In this document: positions 26,526 to 35,393 of the stretch, piece by piece
Position numbering within the stretch: position 1 is the stretch's first letter
Layout of the letters: every line of letters begins with the position of its first letter
From: Sedimenticola selenatireducens DSM 17993
Lineage (GTDB): Bacteria; Pseudomonadota; Gammaproteobacteria; Chromatiales; Chromatiaceae
Assembly (NCBI RefSeq): GCF_000428045.1
Contig: NZ_ATZE01000002.1
Location: 136,457-200,456 of the forward strand
Direction: 5' to 3'
DNA length: 64,000 bases
Position numbers and translations under genes: made by a program
Notes under the pieces: model-generated
Database searches by the model: none
What the model was told of the DNA's origin: nothing
Seen by the model: only the letters and a program-made list of their open reading frames with translations

Positions 26526-27974
26526 TCAGAAAATGGCTGAGTTGATCCAGAGATGGGTATAGATGCTGGCGGCGTAGCCCAGGGCGATCACCGGCGCCCA
26601 CTTCAGGTGACCGAAGAAGGTGTAGCGGCCACGCGCCTGACCCATCAGCGCCACCCCGGCGGCGGAACCGATGGAGAGCAGCGAACCACCGACACCGGCG
26701 GTGAGGGTGACCAGCAGCCACTGTCCCATGGACATGTCAGGCAGCATGGTGAGTACGGCGAACATCACCGGGATGTTGTCGACAATGGCGGAGAGAATAC
26801 CGACGATCACATTGGCGGTGGTGGCACCCAACTGGATATACATCAGTTCCGAGGTCAACGACAGGTAACCGATGAAGCCCAGGCCGCCCACGCACAGCAC
26901 CACGCCATAGAAAAAGAGCAGGGTATCCCACTCCGCGCGCGCCACCTTGCTGAACACGTCGAAGGCGACCAGGTCACCCATCTGGCCATCGTGTTCCAGT
27001 TCGGTGGCGGCCTCGCCGTTGCTGGTGTTCCGTTCACGATGATAGGTCTTCTTCAGGTAGAAGCCGAAGAACTGCAGGTAGGCCAGGCCTGTCAGCATGC
27101 CGATGACCGGTGGCATGTGCAGAAAATTGTGGAAACTGACGGCGGTGACAATGGTCAGCAGGAACAGCACGATAATGCGTCGGGCGCCCCGCTTCATGGC
27201 CACCGGTTTTCCACCGCCGCTGGGTTGTTCATTGGGTACGGCAAAATGCATGATGGCCGCCGGCACCAGCCAGTTGACCAGGGACGGAATAAACAGGGCG
27301 AAGAAGCTGCCGAAAGCAACCACCCCCTGGGGGGTCTGTACCCCTTTCTGCCACACCATCAGGGTGGTGATATCACCGAACGGGCTGAAGGCGCCGCCGG
27401 CATTGGCGGCGACCACGATGTTGATACAGGCCAGCAGGATGAACTTGCTGTTGCTGCCGCCTACCGCCAGCACCACCGCACACATCAGCAAGGCGGTAGT
27501 CAGATTGTCGGCAACCGGCGAGATGAAGAAGGCGAGTACCCCGGTGATCCAGAACAGCTGCCGGAAACCGAAGCCCCTGGCCACCAGCCAGGAGCGCAGT
27601 GCCTCGAACACGTTGCGCTCATCCATGGCGTTGATATAGGTCATCGCTACCAGCAGGAACAGCATCAATTCGGCGTATTCCAGCAGGTTGTGGCGTACCG
27701 CGGCCTCGGCTTCATGGGTAAAGCCATGGCTGGCGTAGTACCAGGCGATGATCGACCAGATCAGGCCGGCTGCCAGGATGACCGGCTTGGATTTCCGCAG
27801 ATGGGTAAACTCTTCGGCCATCACCAGCAGATAGGCTACGGCAAAGATGGCAATGGCCGTATACCCCACCCAGTGACTGGTCAGATCCAGGTTGTTGTCG
27901 CCGGTTGCCGCCGCCAGGGCCGCGCCGGGAAGGGCCAGCAACAGGAAAAACAGGGTTTTAAGGACGTAAGTCAC
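26526..27974 (-). CDS. nhaD: NhaD-type Na+/H+ antiporter, copy 2
   Basis: The start is taken as the GTG at 27974, which has GAGGAG seven to eight bases upstream and begins directly with a signal-like segment (TYVLKTLFFLLLALPGAALA); the frame stays open a further 440 bp upstream, but that extension has no family similarity. The resulting 482-aa protein has the same motifs as copy 1: EEFTHLRKSKPVILAAG, ANAGGAFSPFGDITTLMVWQ, GSAAGVALMGQARG. It is the first gene of the pair. The duplication looks old, because the loops (for example around residues 330-350) differ clearly. Confidence 0.9.
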   Translation of the reverse strand: MTYVLKTLFFLLLALPGAALAAATGDNNLDLTSHWVGYTAIAIFAVAYLLVMAEEFTHLRKSKPVILAAGLIWSIIAWYYASHGFTHEAEAAVRHNLLEYAELMLFLLVAMTYINAMDERNVFEALRSWLVARGFGFRQLFWITGVLAFFISPVADNLTTALLMCAVVLAVGGSNSKFILLACINIVVAANAGGAFSPFGDITTLMVWQKGVQTPQGVVAFGSFFALFIPSLVNWLVPAAIMHFAVPNEQPSGGGKPVAMKRGARRIIVLFLLTIVTAVSFHNFLHMPPVIGMLTGLAYLQFFGFYLKKTYHRERNTSNGEAATELEHDGQMGDLVAFDVFSKVARAEWDTLLFFYGVVLCVGGLGFIGYLSLTSELMYIQLGATTANVIVGILSAIVDNIPVMFAVLTMLPDMSMGQWLLVTLTAGVGGSLLSIGSAAGVALMGQARGRYTFFGHLKWAPVIALGYAASIYTHLWINSAIF

Positions 27975-28138
27975 GCAATTGCTCCTCGATTCAGATGCCG
28001 GACTACAGGTTGTAAGCATGGGGCCGGACCGGATGACGGAAATGGCCGCTGGATAAATTGGTGCGACTTTATACCATTTTAGGTGCGGGGTGTGGAGGCC
28101 GAGGTGTGAATATGTTTCTCTTTGCGAGGGGCGGCTGG

Positions 28139-28783
28139 TTATTTGGAGAAGTAGATGTCGCCATAATAGGCGTGAGCCTGCCGGCCCGAGTTGTCGGTGT
28201 CGGTCATGATGGCGATGACGTCGATATAGCGCACTCGGGTGTCGAAGTAACGCTGGAAGTCTTCCTGGATATTGCGGCGCTCGCTGTACAGTCGGCCTGG
28301 GCGGTCGGTGGCGGAGCGGACGGCAATCATGCGTGCCCGGTCGGTATAGGCATTGGGCCAGTCCGACCCCGCCGGCTGGCCGCTGGACCAGACATAGTTC
28401 AAGGCCCGGGTCCGCCACGGAAGCAGGCCACTGCGCATAATCACGTAGACCCGGGCACTGTAGTCATCGCCGGCTTTGCTCTGCTCATTCAGGCCACTCA
28501 ACGGTTGCTCTATCTGCCACTGCCAGTTGAGGTAGGGTGTCTCCTGCAGATCCACCCGGATCTCTTTATACAGACCGGAAGCGGTACCATCGCTATGGGC
28601 ACTGATCATCGGTGTGCCATTGAGATTAATCACCCGGTATTGGGTCTTGCCTTTGAAGTCGTGTTCCTGCCAGCCCTTCAGGCCCTCAGCGGCTATGTCG
28701 GAGATGTTGACCTGACTCTCCATGGCCAAGGCGGAGATGCTGCAGGTCAGTAGCAGTGCGGCCAGGGTCGGTTTCAGCATCAT
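28139..28783 (-). CDS. DUF3047 family secreted protein
   Basis: A 214-aa protein with a Sec signal peptide (MMLKPTLAALLLTCSISALA). The mature part matches the DUF3047 pattern: GLKGWQEHDFKGKTQYRV near the start, PYLNWQWQIE in the middle and VIAIMTDTDNSG near the end. Function of the family is unknown; it is probably a periplasmic beta-sandwich. The ATG overlaps the stop of the upstream FAD-oxidase gene (ATGATG at 28778-28783), so the two are translationally coupled. Confidence 0.82.
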   Translation of the reverse strand: MMLKPTLAALLLTCSISALAMESQVNISDIAAEGLKGWQEHDFKGKTQYRVINLNGTPMISAHSDGTASGLYKEIRVDLQETPYLNWQWQIEQPLSGLNEQSKAGDDYSARVYVIMRSGLLPWRTRALNYVWSSGQPAGSDWPNAYTDRARMIAVRSATDRPGRLYSERRNIQEDFQRYFDTRVRYIDVIAIMTDTDNSGRQAHAYYGDIYFSK

Positions 28784-30225
28784 GCATCCATCTCCGGCAG
28801 GGTCTTGCCGGGATTGAGGATGTCCAGGGGGTCGAACTGGTGTCGGATAGCGTGCATCAGGCGCAGCGTTGCGGAGTCAATTTCCCGATCAATAAAGTCC
28901 CGTTTTTCCAGCCCCACACCATGCTCACCGGAGAGCGTTCCGCCGAGCTGCAGCACCAGATCAAAGGTCTGCCCCAGGCATTCGTGGGCGCGCGCCATCT
29001 TTTCCGGATCATCCGGGTCGGTCAGCAGATTGACATGGATGTTGCCGTTGCCGGCGTGGCCGAAGTTGACGATCTGGATATCGTAACTGCGTGACAGCTG
29101 TTCAAGCCCGCTGATCAGATCGGGAATTCGTGAAACCGGCACCACCACGTCTTCGTTGATCTTTTTCGGGGCGATATTGCGCAGCGTGGGTGACAGTGCC
29201 TTGCGGGTTCGCCAGAGCCGCTCGATCTCCTGTTGACTGTGGGCCACCTCGATATCGATCACCCCCTCGACCCTTGCGGCCTCGATCACCGCCTGCAGTG
29301 ACTCGGCCAGGCCATGCTCCGGTCCGTCCACCTCGATCATCAGCAGGGCGCCGACACTGTCCGGCAGATCGAGGTCGGAGTAGCTGCGCACCATGTCGAT
29401 GGAGGCACCGTCCATGAATTCCAGGGCGCAGGGGGTGATCGGCTGGGCCATGATGGCCGAAACCGCCCGGGCGGCAGCGTGCATGTCCCGGTAGGTAGCC
29501 TGAAATGTGGTCTTGGCCTCCGGCAGGGGCGTCAGTTTCAGTACCGCCTCGGTGATAATGGCCAGGGTTCCTTCCGAGCCGATCAGCAGGCGCGTGAGGT
29601 CATAACCCACCACTCCCTTGGTGGTGATGACGCCGGTCCTGATCTCCTCACCGGCACCGGTGACCGCGCGCAACCCCAGAGTGTTCTCCCGTGGGGTGTT
29701 GTATTTAACCGCTCGCGGCCCGGCTGAATTGTAGGCCAGATTACCGCCAATGGTGCAGATTGCTGCGCTGGTGGGATCTGGCGGCCAGAAGAAGCCGTGT
29801 GGCTGCAGTGCCTGTTGCAGTGCCTGATTGGTCACACCGGGTTCAACCCGGGCGATCCGGTTGGCCGGATCGATCTCCAGAATCCGGTCCATTCGCTCCA
29901 GGGCCAGGATGATGCCACCCCGGTCCGGTACCGTGGCGCCGGTGGTGCCGGTTCCTTTGCCTCGGGCAATCAATGGGATCCGCTGCCGGTTGCAAAGAGC
30001 CACTATGTCACGTACCTGCTCATGGGTGGTGGCGAACACCACCGCCTGGGGCAGGGCCTGACGGCGACTGTTGTCGTAGCCGTAAGGCCAGCAATCCCCG
30101 GGGTCGGTCAATACCGCCACGCTACCGACAATCGCAATCAGCTCTTGTCGTACCGCTTCGCTAATCGGTTTTGCAGTATGCTCCTCAGATGTACTCAAAG
30201 ACCTTGACCACCTTGGTGACGCCAC
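28780..30225 (-). CDS. GlcD/D-lactate dehydrogenase-type FAD-linked oxidase
   Basis: A cytosolic or membrane-associated flavoprotein of up to 481 aa. The PCMH FAD-binding domain (residues about 45-230) has IARGKGTGTTGATVPDRGG and CTIGGNLAYNSAG; the C-terminal cap carries GHAGNGNIHVNLL and GTLSGEHGVGLEKR, typical of the glycolate oxidase GlcD / D-2-hydroxyacid dehydrogenase group. Oxidation of glycolate (a RuBisCO oxygenase product after dephosphorylation) or D-lactate is plausible. No GlcE/GlcF partner is adjacent. The start is uncertain: ATG at 30225 overlaps dolP by 41 bp, and a TTG at about 30198 is an alternative; GAGGAG near the dolP stop has no ATG/GTG at proper distance. Confidence 0.82.
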   Translation of the reverse strand: MASPRWSRSLSTSEEHTAKPISEAVRQELIAIVGSVAVLTDPGDCWPYGYDNSRRQALPQAVVFATTHEQVRDIVALCNRQRIPLIARGKGTGTTGATVPDRGGIILALERMDRILEIDPANRIARVEPGVTNQALQQALQPHGFFWPPDPTSAAICTIGGNLAYNSAGPRAVKYNTPRENTLGLRAVTGAGEEIRTGVITTKGVVGYDLTRLLIGSEGTLAIITEAVLKLTPLPEAKTTFQATYRDMHAAARAVSAIMAQPITPCALEFMDGASIDMVRSYSDLDLPDSVGALLMIEVDGPEHGLAESLQAVIEAARVEGVIDIEVAHSQQEIERLWRTRKALSPTLRNIAPKKINEDVVVPVSRIPDLISGLEQLSRSYDIQIVNFGHAGNGNIHVNLLTDPDDPEKMARAHECLGQTFDLVLQLGGTLSGEHGVGLEKRDFIDREIDSATLRLMHAIRHQFDPLDILNPGKTLPEMDA

Positions 30226-30766
30226 TCAGATAACGGATTTTATCCACCACGGCGGTCGCCTCTTCGGGGGTCACCATGCCCATCAGATAGACCACGCCCT
30301 TCTCGGTGATCACCTTGACCCGGGTCGGATCGAACTGCGGCAGTTTGATATTGAACAGTTCGATCTTCGCCTTTGAGGTGATCCAGCTGTCCTTGCTCTG
30401 TTCGGTAAGTGTGGCATTGGGCCCGATCTGCACCTCGTTGACTGTGCGCTTTACCATCGGCGTGCCGGCTGCGATGCGCTCGAACTGGGCGCGATAGTCG
30501 GCGTTTTCCGCCTGTCCGGTGAGCAGCACCACCTGGTTGTAACTGGTGGCGCTCATGCTGCTGTGTTCCCGCAGTTCCGGGTTATTAAGTAATTCGTTCA
30601 TGATCTTCACGGTAATGGTCTTGTCATCCAGTATGGTGCCGGCCGAGCGTCGGTCGTGAATCACCGAGGCGCCGGTGGCTGCACCACCGACCACGGCCGT
30701 GGCGCAACCCTGCAGCAGCGGCAGGGAGAGGCTTGAGATGACAAACAGCGCGAGTATTCTTTTCAT
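30185..30766 (-). CDS. dolP: Outer membrane BON-domain lipoprotein DolP (YraP)
   Basis: From the ATG at 30766 (GGAG seven bases upstream) the protein is 193 aa with a lipoprotein signal peptide ending LPLLQGC. Two BON domains follow, at about residues 45-110 and 120-190 (TVKIMNELL...NQVVLLTGQA and TRVKVITEKGVVYLMG). DolP maintains outer membrane integrity and links to peptidoglycan amidase activation in E. coli. Gene order diaA-dolP matches E. coli yraO-yraP. Upstream in-frame starts at 30796 and 30775 have weaker signals. Confidence 0.9.
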   Translation of the reverse strand: MKRILALFVISSLSLPLLQGCATAVVGGAATGASVIHDRRSAGTILDDKTITVKIMNELLNNPELREHSSMSATSYNQVVLLTGQAENADYRAQFERIAAGTPMVKRTVNEVQIGPNATLTEQSKDSWITSKAKIELFNIKLPQFDPTRVKVITEKGVVYLMGMVTPEEATAVVDKIRYLSGVTKVVKVFEYI

Positions 30767-30785
30767 GAGGTTCTCCATTATTCCC

Positions 30786-31373
30786 TTAGTTACCAAGGAG
30801 TTGTTTATCTATCAGATCACACAGGCAGTGGATGATCAGGAGGTGGGTTTCGAGTACGCGGGCCGTCGATTCGGCCGGGATGCAGATCTCCTCGTCCCCC
30901 TCCTGCAGCAGTCCCGAGAGTCGCCCGCCGTCGCGCCCGTTGAGGGCAATCACCAGCATCTTCCGCTCGTGGGCCGCTGCAATGGCCGCATTGACATTCT
31001 CCGAGTTGCCGCTGGTGGTGATGGCCAGCAACAGGTCGCCCGGGTGTCCCAGGGTACGGATCTGCTTGGCGAAAATTTCGTCGTAGTCATAATCATTGGC
31101 TATTGCGGTCAGTGTCGAAGAATCGGTGGTCAGCGCAATCGCCGGCAGTCCGGGTCTTTCGCGGTCAAGCCGGTTGAGCATTATGGAGGAGAAGTGCTGG
31201 GCGTTGCCGGCACTTCCCCCATTACCGCAAGTGAGAATTTTCCCCCCTTCGAGCAACCGCCGGACAATCAGTTCGGCACTTCTGGCAACGGGTTCGGCGA
31301 CTACGGGAAGAGACTCCATCTGCAGCTGCACGCTCTGATGAAAGGTCTCGTTGATATGTTCGATCAGGTTCAT
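30786..31373 (-). CDS. diaA: SIS-domain protein DiaA / phosphoheptose isomerase family
   Basis: A 195-aa single SIS-domain protein with [19 protein letters not shown] and [10 protein letters not shown], the phosphosugar-binding loops shared by GmhA and DiaA. In E. coli DiaA binds DnaA and times replication initiation, while GmhA isomerises sedoheptulose 7-phosphate. The position between yraN and dolP and downstream of lpoA exactly matches E. coli diaA (yraO), which decides the name. Spacing to both neighbours is 19 bp, so an operon is clear. Confidence 0.88.
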   Translation of the reverse strand: MNLIEHINETFHQSVQLQMESLPVVAEPVARSAELIVRRLLEGGKILTCGNGGSAGNAQHFSSIMLNRLDRERPGLPAIALTTDSSTLTAIANDYDYDEIFAKQIRTLGHPGDLLLAITTSGNSENVNAAIAAAHERKMLVIALNGRDGGRLSGLLQEGDEEICIPAESTARVLETHLLIIHCLCDLIDKQLLGN

Positions 31374-31392
31374 CTAGACAAGTTCCCAGGGC

Positions 31393-31755
31393 CTATTGAA
31401 AGGCATCGGTGATCCACTCGATCTGCGCCTCACCCTCACCGGTGAGGGTCACTACGTCAAAACGACAAGGGGCGTTGTGCCGGTTCTCACGGCTCAGCCA
31501 GTGACTGGCGGCGCGGATGATCTTCTGTTGTTTGGTACGGGTCACACTCTCGGCTGCAGAACCGAAGCGGTTCTGTCTGCGGTAGCGTACTTCGACGAAC
31601 ACTACGGTATCCCGCTGCAGCATGATGATATCAATCTCACCCGCACGGCAGAGATAGTTGCGTTGCAGGGTACACAACCCCTGCTGCTCCAGATAGTGCT
31701 GCGCACGTGTCTCGGCGTCATGCCCTTTTTTCCGACCCTGGAAAATAAGTGTCAC
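31393..31755 (-). CDS. yraN: YraN family protein (UPF0102, endonuclease-like fold)
   Basis: The start is a GTG at 31755, four bases after the lpoA stop, giving 120 aa, the usual family length; an open extension upstream lies inside lpoA and is rejected. Family landmarks are GHDAETRAQHYLEQQG, the nuclease-fold motif RAGEIDIIMLQ and VVFVEVRYRR, which place Glu, Asp and Glu at the catalytic-like positions of restriction-endonuclease folds. Function is unproven. It is part of the lpoA-yraN-diaA-dolP operon. Confidence 0.9.
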   Translation of the reverse strand: MTLIFQGRKKGHDAETRAQHYLEQQGLCTLQRNYLCRAGEIDIIMLQRDTVVFVEVRYRRQNRFGSAAESVTRTKQQKIIRAASHWLSRENRHNAPCRFDVVTLTGEGEAQIEWITDAFQ

Positions 31756-31759
31756 CCGT

Positions 31760-33754
31760 CTATTCTGCCGGCTTGATGGTGGCGGCGCCGGCCTCCGGTA
31801 TGATACCGCGGGCTCCCGGAGTTTCGGATTCCGAAGGTGCGGGGGCGGGGGCGGCAGGGAGGCTCTCCATCTCATCTGTCATGCTCATCATGCGGGGAGC
31901 ATAACCGATCGCCTTGGGGACGCCTTTGTACATTTCGGCCCAGACCAGTTGGCGATGGATCTGACGGATACTGTCAAGGTAAAGGTTGCCGGTCTTGCCT
32001 TCGATGGATTCCCGAGGGGAAGACTGCAATCGCCCGAGATGCGGCAACAGACGGAAGCTGTCGATGCCCATGGCGTAGAGACGGCGATAGGTACCCTGGC
32101 TGTCAGGCAGGAGGCGGGCCAGGTTATCCCGTGCCAACGGGTTGTCGCCTTCGTTTAGCAATAGCCAGGGGATGTCCGGGAATTTGATACCCTCCAGGTC
32201 CTGGTCTTCAGTCGGGGTCGGTACGCCGGTATAGATGCTGGAGGTCGCGTAGATCGGTATATCGGCGGCATGATGGAACTGGAACTGGGGCCTGATCTGT
32301 CGCGCCTTGAGAGGGTTTGCTGCCAGGAGAATGAAGTCGGCATCCTCTCTGCGGCGGGGTTCAAACTCCAGTTGCTGGCCGAACAGCTTCTGCAGCCGGC
32401 TGCGCCGGGCTTGGCTCTCGTCCAGATTCAGCAGCGCCTGGATTGCGCCAGAGAAGTCGTTCTCTTTGGCGTCATAGCGCTGTTGCTCGCTCAGGATGCC
32501 GCCCAGGCGCTCCCAGCGATCGCGGAATGCCTGCAATATCCGGTCACCCCAATCGTCCTGCGGAGTGAAAATGATGGCCCGGGTGTGGCCGTCAAGCCAG
32601 GCGCGTTCGGCTATTTGCCGCGCTTCGTCTTCCGGGGCCAGGCCGAACTGATAAAGTCTGACCGGTGGTGTGGTTTCCGGAGGTACCTGGTTGAGGGCCA
32701 GTACCGGGACTTCGAGTTCGCCGGCCCGGGCCAGTTGCGCGACTCCCTCCTTGTTCAGAGGGCCGATCACCATGTCCGCGCCCGAGTCCACTGCCTGTCG
32801 GTAGAGCGGCCAGGTATCAGCGCTGTCACTGCTGTCATAGAAAACCAGCTGGGGTCGACTCTCAGGCGGCTGCTGATAGTAGGCCGCCATGAAACCGTCC
32901 CGCAATGCCTTGGCGGCATTGGCGTAGGGCCCCGATTTCGGGAGCAGGATGGCAAGGTGGTTGGGGCGCTGGTACTGGCTCTCCAGTTTTTGGAAATAGC
33001 CATCAAGCAGGCCGGGAATGGTCGGATGGCTGGGAAACCGTTCTCTCCAGCTCTTCAGCTGTTCCTGAATCTGGTTGGTATCGCCGGTGTGGCCTTTAAT
33101 GATTCTTGCCAGGGCCATCCAGCCACCCTGAATACCTGGCGGGTTGGGTTGTAGCAGGTCGAGCGCGGTGTCGGTCAGGGCGGTCAGGGTCTGGATAATC
33201 AACAATTGGTTTTCCAGTCGTTTGTCCGTATCCTCCAGCAACAGGTCCAGCTCGCCCAGTTCCCGGGCGCTCTCCAGCAGGTTGCCGGACAACCGGAACC
33301 CTTCGGCCCGATCGGCATGGAAGCGCTGCCGTAGCGGAGTGTCGGTCCCTTCCGGTACGCCTTCGCTCAGCAGGGCCATCGCTTCATCCGGCCGGTTTCT
33401 ATTGAGCGCCAGCTCCGCCACCAGCAGGCGTTTCTGGAAATCCAGGGCCGGCAGGGCCTGGGTGTTGATTCTGGCCAGCAGCGCGGCGGCGCGTTCACCG
33501 TCCTGCGCCTGGAAGTAATTCTCGGCGGCCCTTAGCAGCAACGCCTGATCGGCGGGAGGACGGGCCTGCAGGGCCAGCTGCTCAAACAATGCAGCCGCCG
33601 CGGCATGCTCTCCCACCTGCTCCAGAGTATTCGCCTGCTCCATGAGCTGGTCGGTTTTGCTATCGGTACCCCTGACCCCCGGCGAAGGAACGCACCCGAT
33701 TACAGTCAGCAGGATTAACAGCGCAAGGAGAAATTTAGTATGTCTTTGTTGCAT
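31760..33754 (-). CDS. lpoA: Penicillin-binding protein activator lipoprotein LpoA
   Basis: From the ATG at 33754 the protein is 664 aa with a lipoprotein signal (LLTVIGC, acylated Cys21). The N-terminal half is rich in TPR-like helices (residues about 30-260) and the C-terminal half is a periplasmic-binding-protein fold (HLAILLPKSGPYANAAKALRDG at about 275). This is the LpoA architecture, an outer-membrane lipoprotein that activates the peptidoglycan synthase PBP1A. The C-terminal tail is Pro/Ala-rich. It is divergent from rsmI with 56 bp between starts, as in E. coli yraM/yraL. The ribosome binding site is weak. Confidence 0.9.
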   Translation of the reverse strand: MQQRHTKFLLALLILLTVIGCVPSPGVRGTDSKTDQLMEQANTLEQVGEHAAAAALFEQLALQARPPADQALLLRAAENYFQAQDGERAAALLARINTQALPALDFQKRLLVAELALNRNRPDEAMALLSEGVPEGTDTPLRQRFHADRAEGFRLSGNLLESARELGELDLLLEDTDKRLENQLLIIQTLTALTDTALDLLQPNPPGIQGGWMALARIIKGHTGDTNQIQEQLKSWRERFPSHPTIPGLLDGYFQKLESQYQRPNHLAILLPKSGPYANAAKALRDGFMAAYYQQPPESRPQLVFYDSSDSADTWPLYRQAVDSGADMVIGPLNKEGVAQLARAGELEVPVLALNQVPPETTPPVRLYQFGLAPEDEARQIAERAWLDGHTRAIIFTPQDDWGDRILQAFRDRWERLGGILSEQQRYDAKENDFSGAIQALLNLDESQARRSRLQKLFGQQLEFEPRRREDADFILLAANPLKARQIRPQFQFHHAADIPIYATSSIYTGVPTPTEDQDLEGIKFPDIPWLLLNEGDNPLARDNLARLLPDSQGTYRRLYAMGIDSFRLLPHLGRLQSSPRESIEGKTGNLYLDSIRQIHRQLVWAEMYKGVPKAIGYAPRMMSMTDEMESLPAAPAPAPSESETPGARGIIPEAGAATIKPAE

Positions 33755-33810
33755 GGTCGCTTTCAGGCAGGCAGGATTGAGCAAGACAGTATCTTTTTTT
33801 GGAGTGTGCC

Positions 33811-34656
33811 GTGTCAATGGATAAGGGGTGCCTGTATATAGTTGCCATGCCAATAGGCAATCGTGGCGACATCACAGAACGGGCGAAGCAAGTATTATCC
33901 GCGGTTGACCTGATCGCCGTCGAGGATACCCGTCACAGTCGGCCGCTGTTGCAGATGCTGGCGATCACCACCCCGCTACTGGCACTGCATGAACACAATG
34001 AGCAGAAGCTGGTTGCACGGCTGGTTGATCAATTGACGGCCGGTGACACGATTGCGCTGATATCCGATGCCGGCACCCCCCTTATCAGTGATCCCGGCTT
34101 TCCGCTGGTGCGCGCCTGCCAACAGGCGGGCGTTCGGGTGATCCCGGTCCCCGGTCCCAGCGCACTGATCTGCGCCCTTTCGGCGGCCGGTCTGCCGACC
34201 GACCGGTTTCTGTTTGAGGGTTTTCCGGCCAGAAGCGGGCCGGCCAGGCGTGAACAGTTCAGGCGCCTCAAGGATGAGGGGATGACCCTGATCTTCTATG
34301 AGTCGAGCCACCGGATCGTCGATTCCCTGGCTGATATGGCGGCGGTGTTTGGAGAGGACCGTCCCGCGGTGATCGCCCGTGAACTCACCAAGCTGCATGA
34401 GACGATCCTCTCTCAGAGCCTGGGTTCACTGGTTGAGCTGGTGTCCCGGGATCTGAATCAGCAGAAAGGGGAGTTTGTGGTGCTGGTGGCCGGTGCGGTC
34501 CGGGATGCGGAGGCTATCGATCCCGAGACACAACGTATTCTGGAGATTCTTCTGGAAGAGATGCCGACCAAACAAGCCGCCACGCTGGCGGCAAAAATTA
34601 CCGGAATAAAGAAAAACCGGCTCTATCAAAAAGCTCTGGAGCTACAGGAGGGATAA
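33811..34656 (+). CDS. rsmI: 16S rRNA (cytidine1402-2'-O)-methyltransferase
   Basis: A 281-aa SAM-dependent methyltransferase. GGAG at 33801-33804 is six bases before a GTG at 33811, preferred over the ATG at 33817. Landmarks: LYIVAMPIGNRGDITERA, AVEDTRHSRPLL, LISDAGTPLISDPG, VPGPSALICALSAAGLPTDRF with the family's ligand loops, and a C-terminal helical HTH-like region (ITGIKKNRLYQKAL). It methylates the ribose of C1402 in 16S rRNA at the decoding centre. Divergent from lpoA, conserved with E. coli. Confidence 0.94.
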   Translation: MSMDKGCLYIVAMPIGNRGDITERAKQVLSAVDLIAVEDTRHSRPLLQMLAITTPLLALHEHNEQKLVARLVDQLTAGDTIALISDAGTPLISDPGFPLVRACQQAGVRVIPVPGPSALICALSAAGLPTDRFLFEGFPARSGPARREQFRRLKDEGMTLIFYESSHRIVDSLADMAAVFGEDRPAVIARELTKLHETILSQSLGSLVELVSRDLNQQKGEFVVLVAGAVRDAEAIDPETQRILEILLEEMPTKQAATLAAKITGIKKNRLYQKALELQEG

Positions 34657-34678
34657 ACAGGCCCTGCATATCCTTCTC

Positions 34679-34757
34679 CGCGTTATAAATCCATCCCTGG
34701 ATAAATACGCTCCCGCACATCCCTGTGCTTCGCGTTATAAATCCATCCCTGGATAAA
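34679..34757. repeat. Terminator-linked dispersed repeat, two copies 52 bp apart
   Basis: A 27-bp unit is present twice, identically, at 34679-34705 and 34731-34757 (in minus orientation it starts TTTATCCAGGGATGGATTT and ends ATAACGCG). It contains a small stem ATCCA/TGGAT. Read on the minus strand, the copy at 34731-34757 is continuous with the T-tract of the hsp20 terminator. An identical 27-mer is at 39007-39033 and diverged copies at 43401-43482. Confidence 0.9.
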
Positions 34758-34784
34758 AATACCGCCCCGGCTTGGCGGGGCGGC
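34755..34784 (-). terminator. Rho-independent terminator of hsp20
   Basis: On the minus strand, a few bases past the hsp20 stop, CCGCCCCG and CGGGGCGG form an 8-bp stem with a 6-base loop, followed by TATTTTTAT. The T-tract is also the first part of the dispersed repeat. Confidence 0.85.
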
Positions 34785-34791
34785 ATATTAA

Positions 34792-35244
34792 TTAGCTACT
34801 GCGTTTCGGCTGGATGTCTATCTTTTTCGAGCGTTTTGCCTCCACCTTCGGGATAATTACTTCCAGCACGCCGTCCTTGCCGCTTGCCTTGATCAGCTCG
34901 GGATCGGTGTTGTCCGGCAGGCTGAAGCGCCGGTAGAAACTGCCATAAGAGCGTTCGACCCGCTTGTACCCCTCCTTGTTCTCCGTCACCTCGTGCCGTT
35001 TCTCGCCTTTAATTGTCAGCATGCCGTCTTCCATGGTGAGCTCGATTTTTTCCGGTTCTACGCCGGGAATATCGGCATGCAGTACGTAACGATCCTCTTC
35101 TTCCTTGATGTCGATGGCGGGAGTCCAGTCGCCACCTACCACACTGGAATCGTCACTCTGCGCGAGGGGATTGCGCGGACTACGGTTCAGTTCATCCTGC
35201 CACAGCCTCATCAGCTGCCAGGGATCAGATGTCATGCGTGCCAT
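34792..35244 (-). CDS. Small heat shock protein, Hsp20/alpha-crystallin family
   Basis: A 150-aa ATP-independent chaperone that holds unfolding proteins. The alpha-crystallin domain spans about residues 48-140, with DIPGVEPEKIELTMEDGMLTI-type strands and the closing GVLEVIIPKVE; the C-terminal tail KKIDIQP carries the I-x-I type motif that docks oligomers. Length is standard. Monocistronic with its own terminator. No heat-shock promoter could be confidently read upstream. Confidence 0.93.
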   Translation of the reverse strand: MARMTSDPWQLMRLWQDELNRSPRNPLAQSDDSSVVGGDWTPAIDIKEEEDRYVLHADIPGVEPEKIELTMEDGMLTIKGEKRHEVTENKEGYKRVERSYGSFYRRFSLPDNTDPELIKASGKDGVLEVIIPKVEAKRSKKIDIQPKRSS

Positions 35245-35393
35245 TTGATACCTCCTGTGATTGAGCTATTCCCACTATCAATATAGGGTGAAATCAGCCG
35301 GATTCAAGAGGGTGAGTGGGTGGTTTCCACCGTGTTTTACAGGCGTAGTGCCTCCCCCTGGATGGGGGAGGCGGGCAGGGCTTGCAAGGTGGT

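Noticed and set aside
26553-28082. 509-codon frame on the plus strand rich in His, Gln and Gly
   Set aside because: Antisense of nhaD copy 2, whose motifs are unambiguous.
27975-28418. N-terminal extension of nhaD copy 2 by about 148 codons
   Set aside because: The GTG at 27974 has a good ribosome binding site and begins directly with a signal-like segment; the extension has no similarity to the family.
34679-34757. Regularly spaced repeats considered as a CRISPR array
   Set aside because: Only two units per locus, dispersed over three loci in both orientations, and no cas genes are present.
35350-35372. Hairpin GCCTCCCCC/GGGGGAGGC called as the sodB terminator
   Set aside because: The stem is perfect but no T-run follows on the minus strand, so it is only mentioned and not listed as a terminator.
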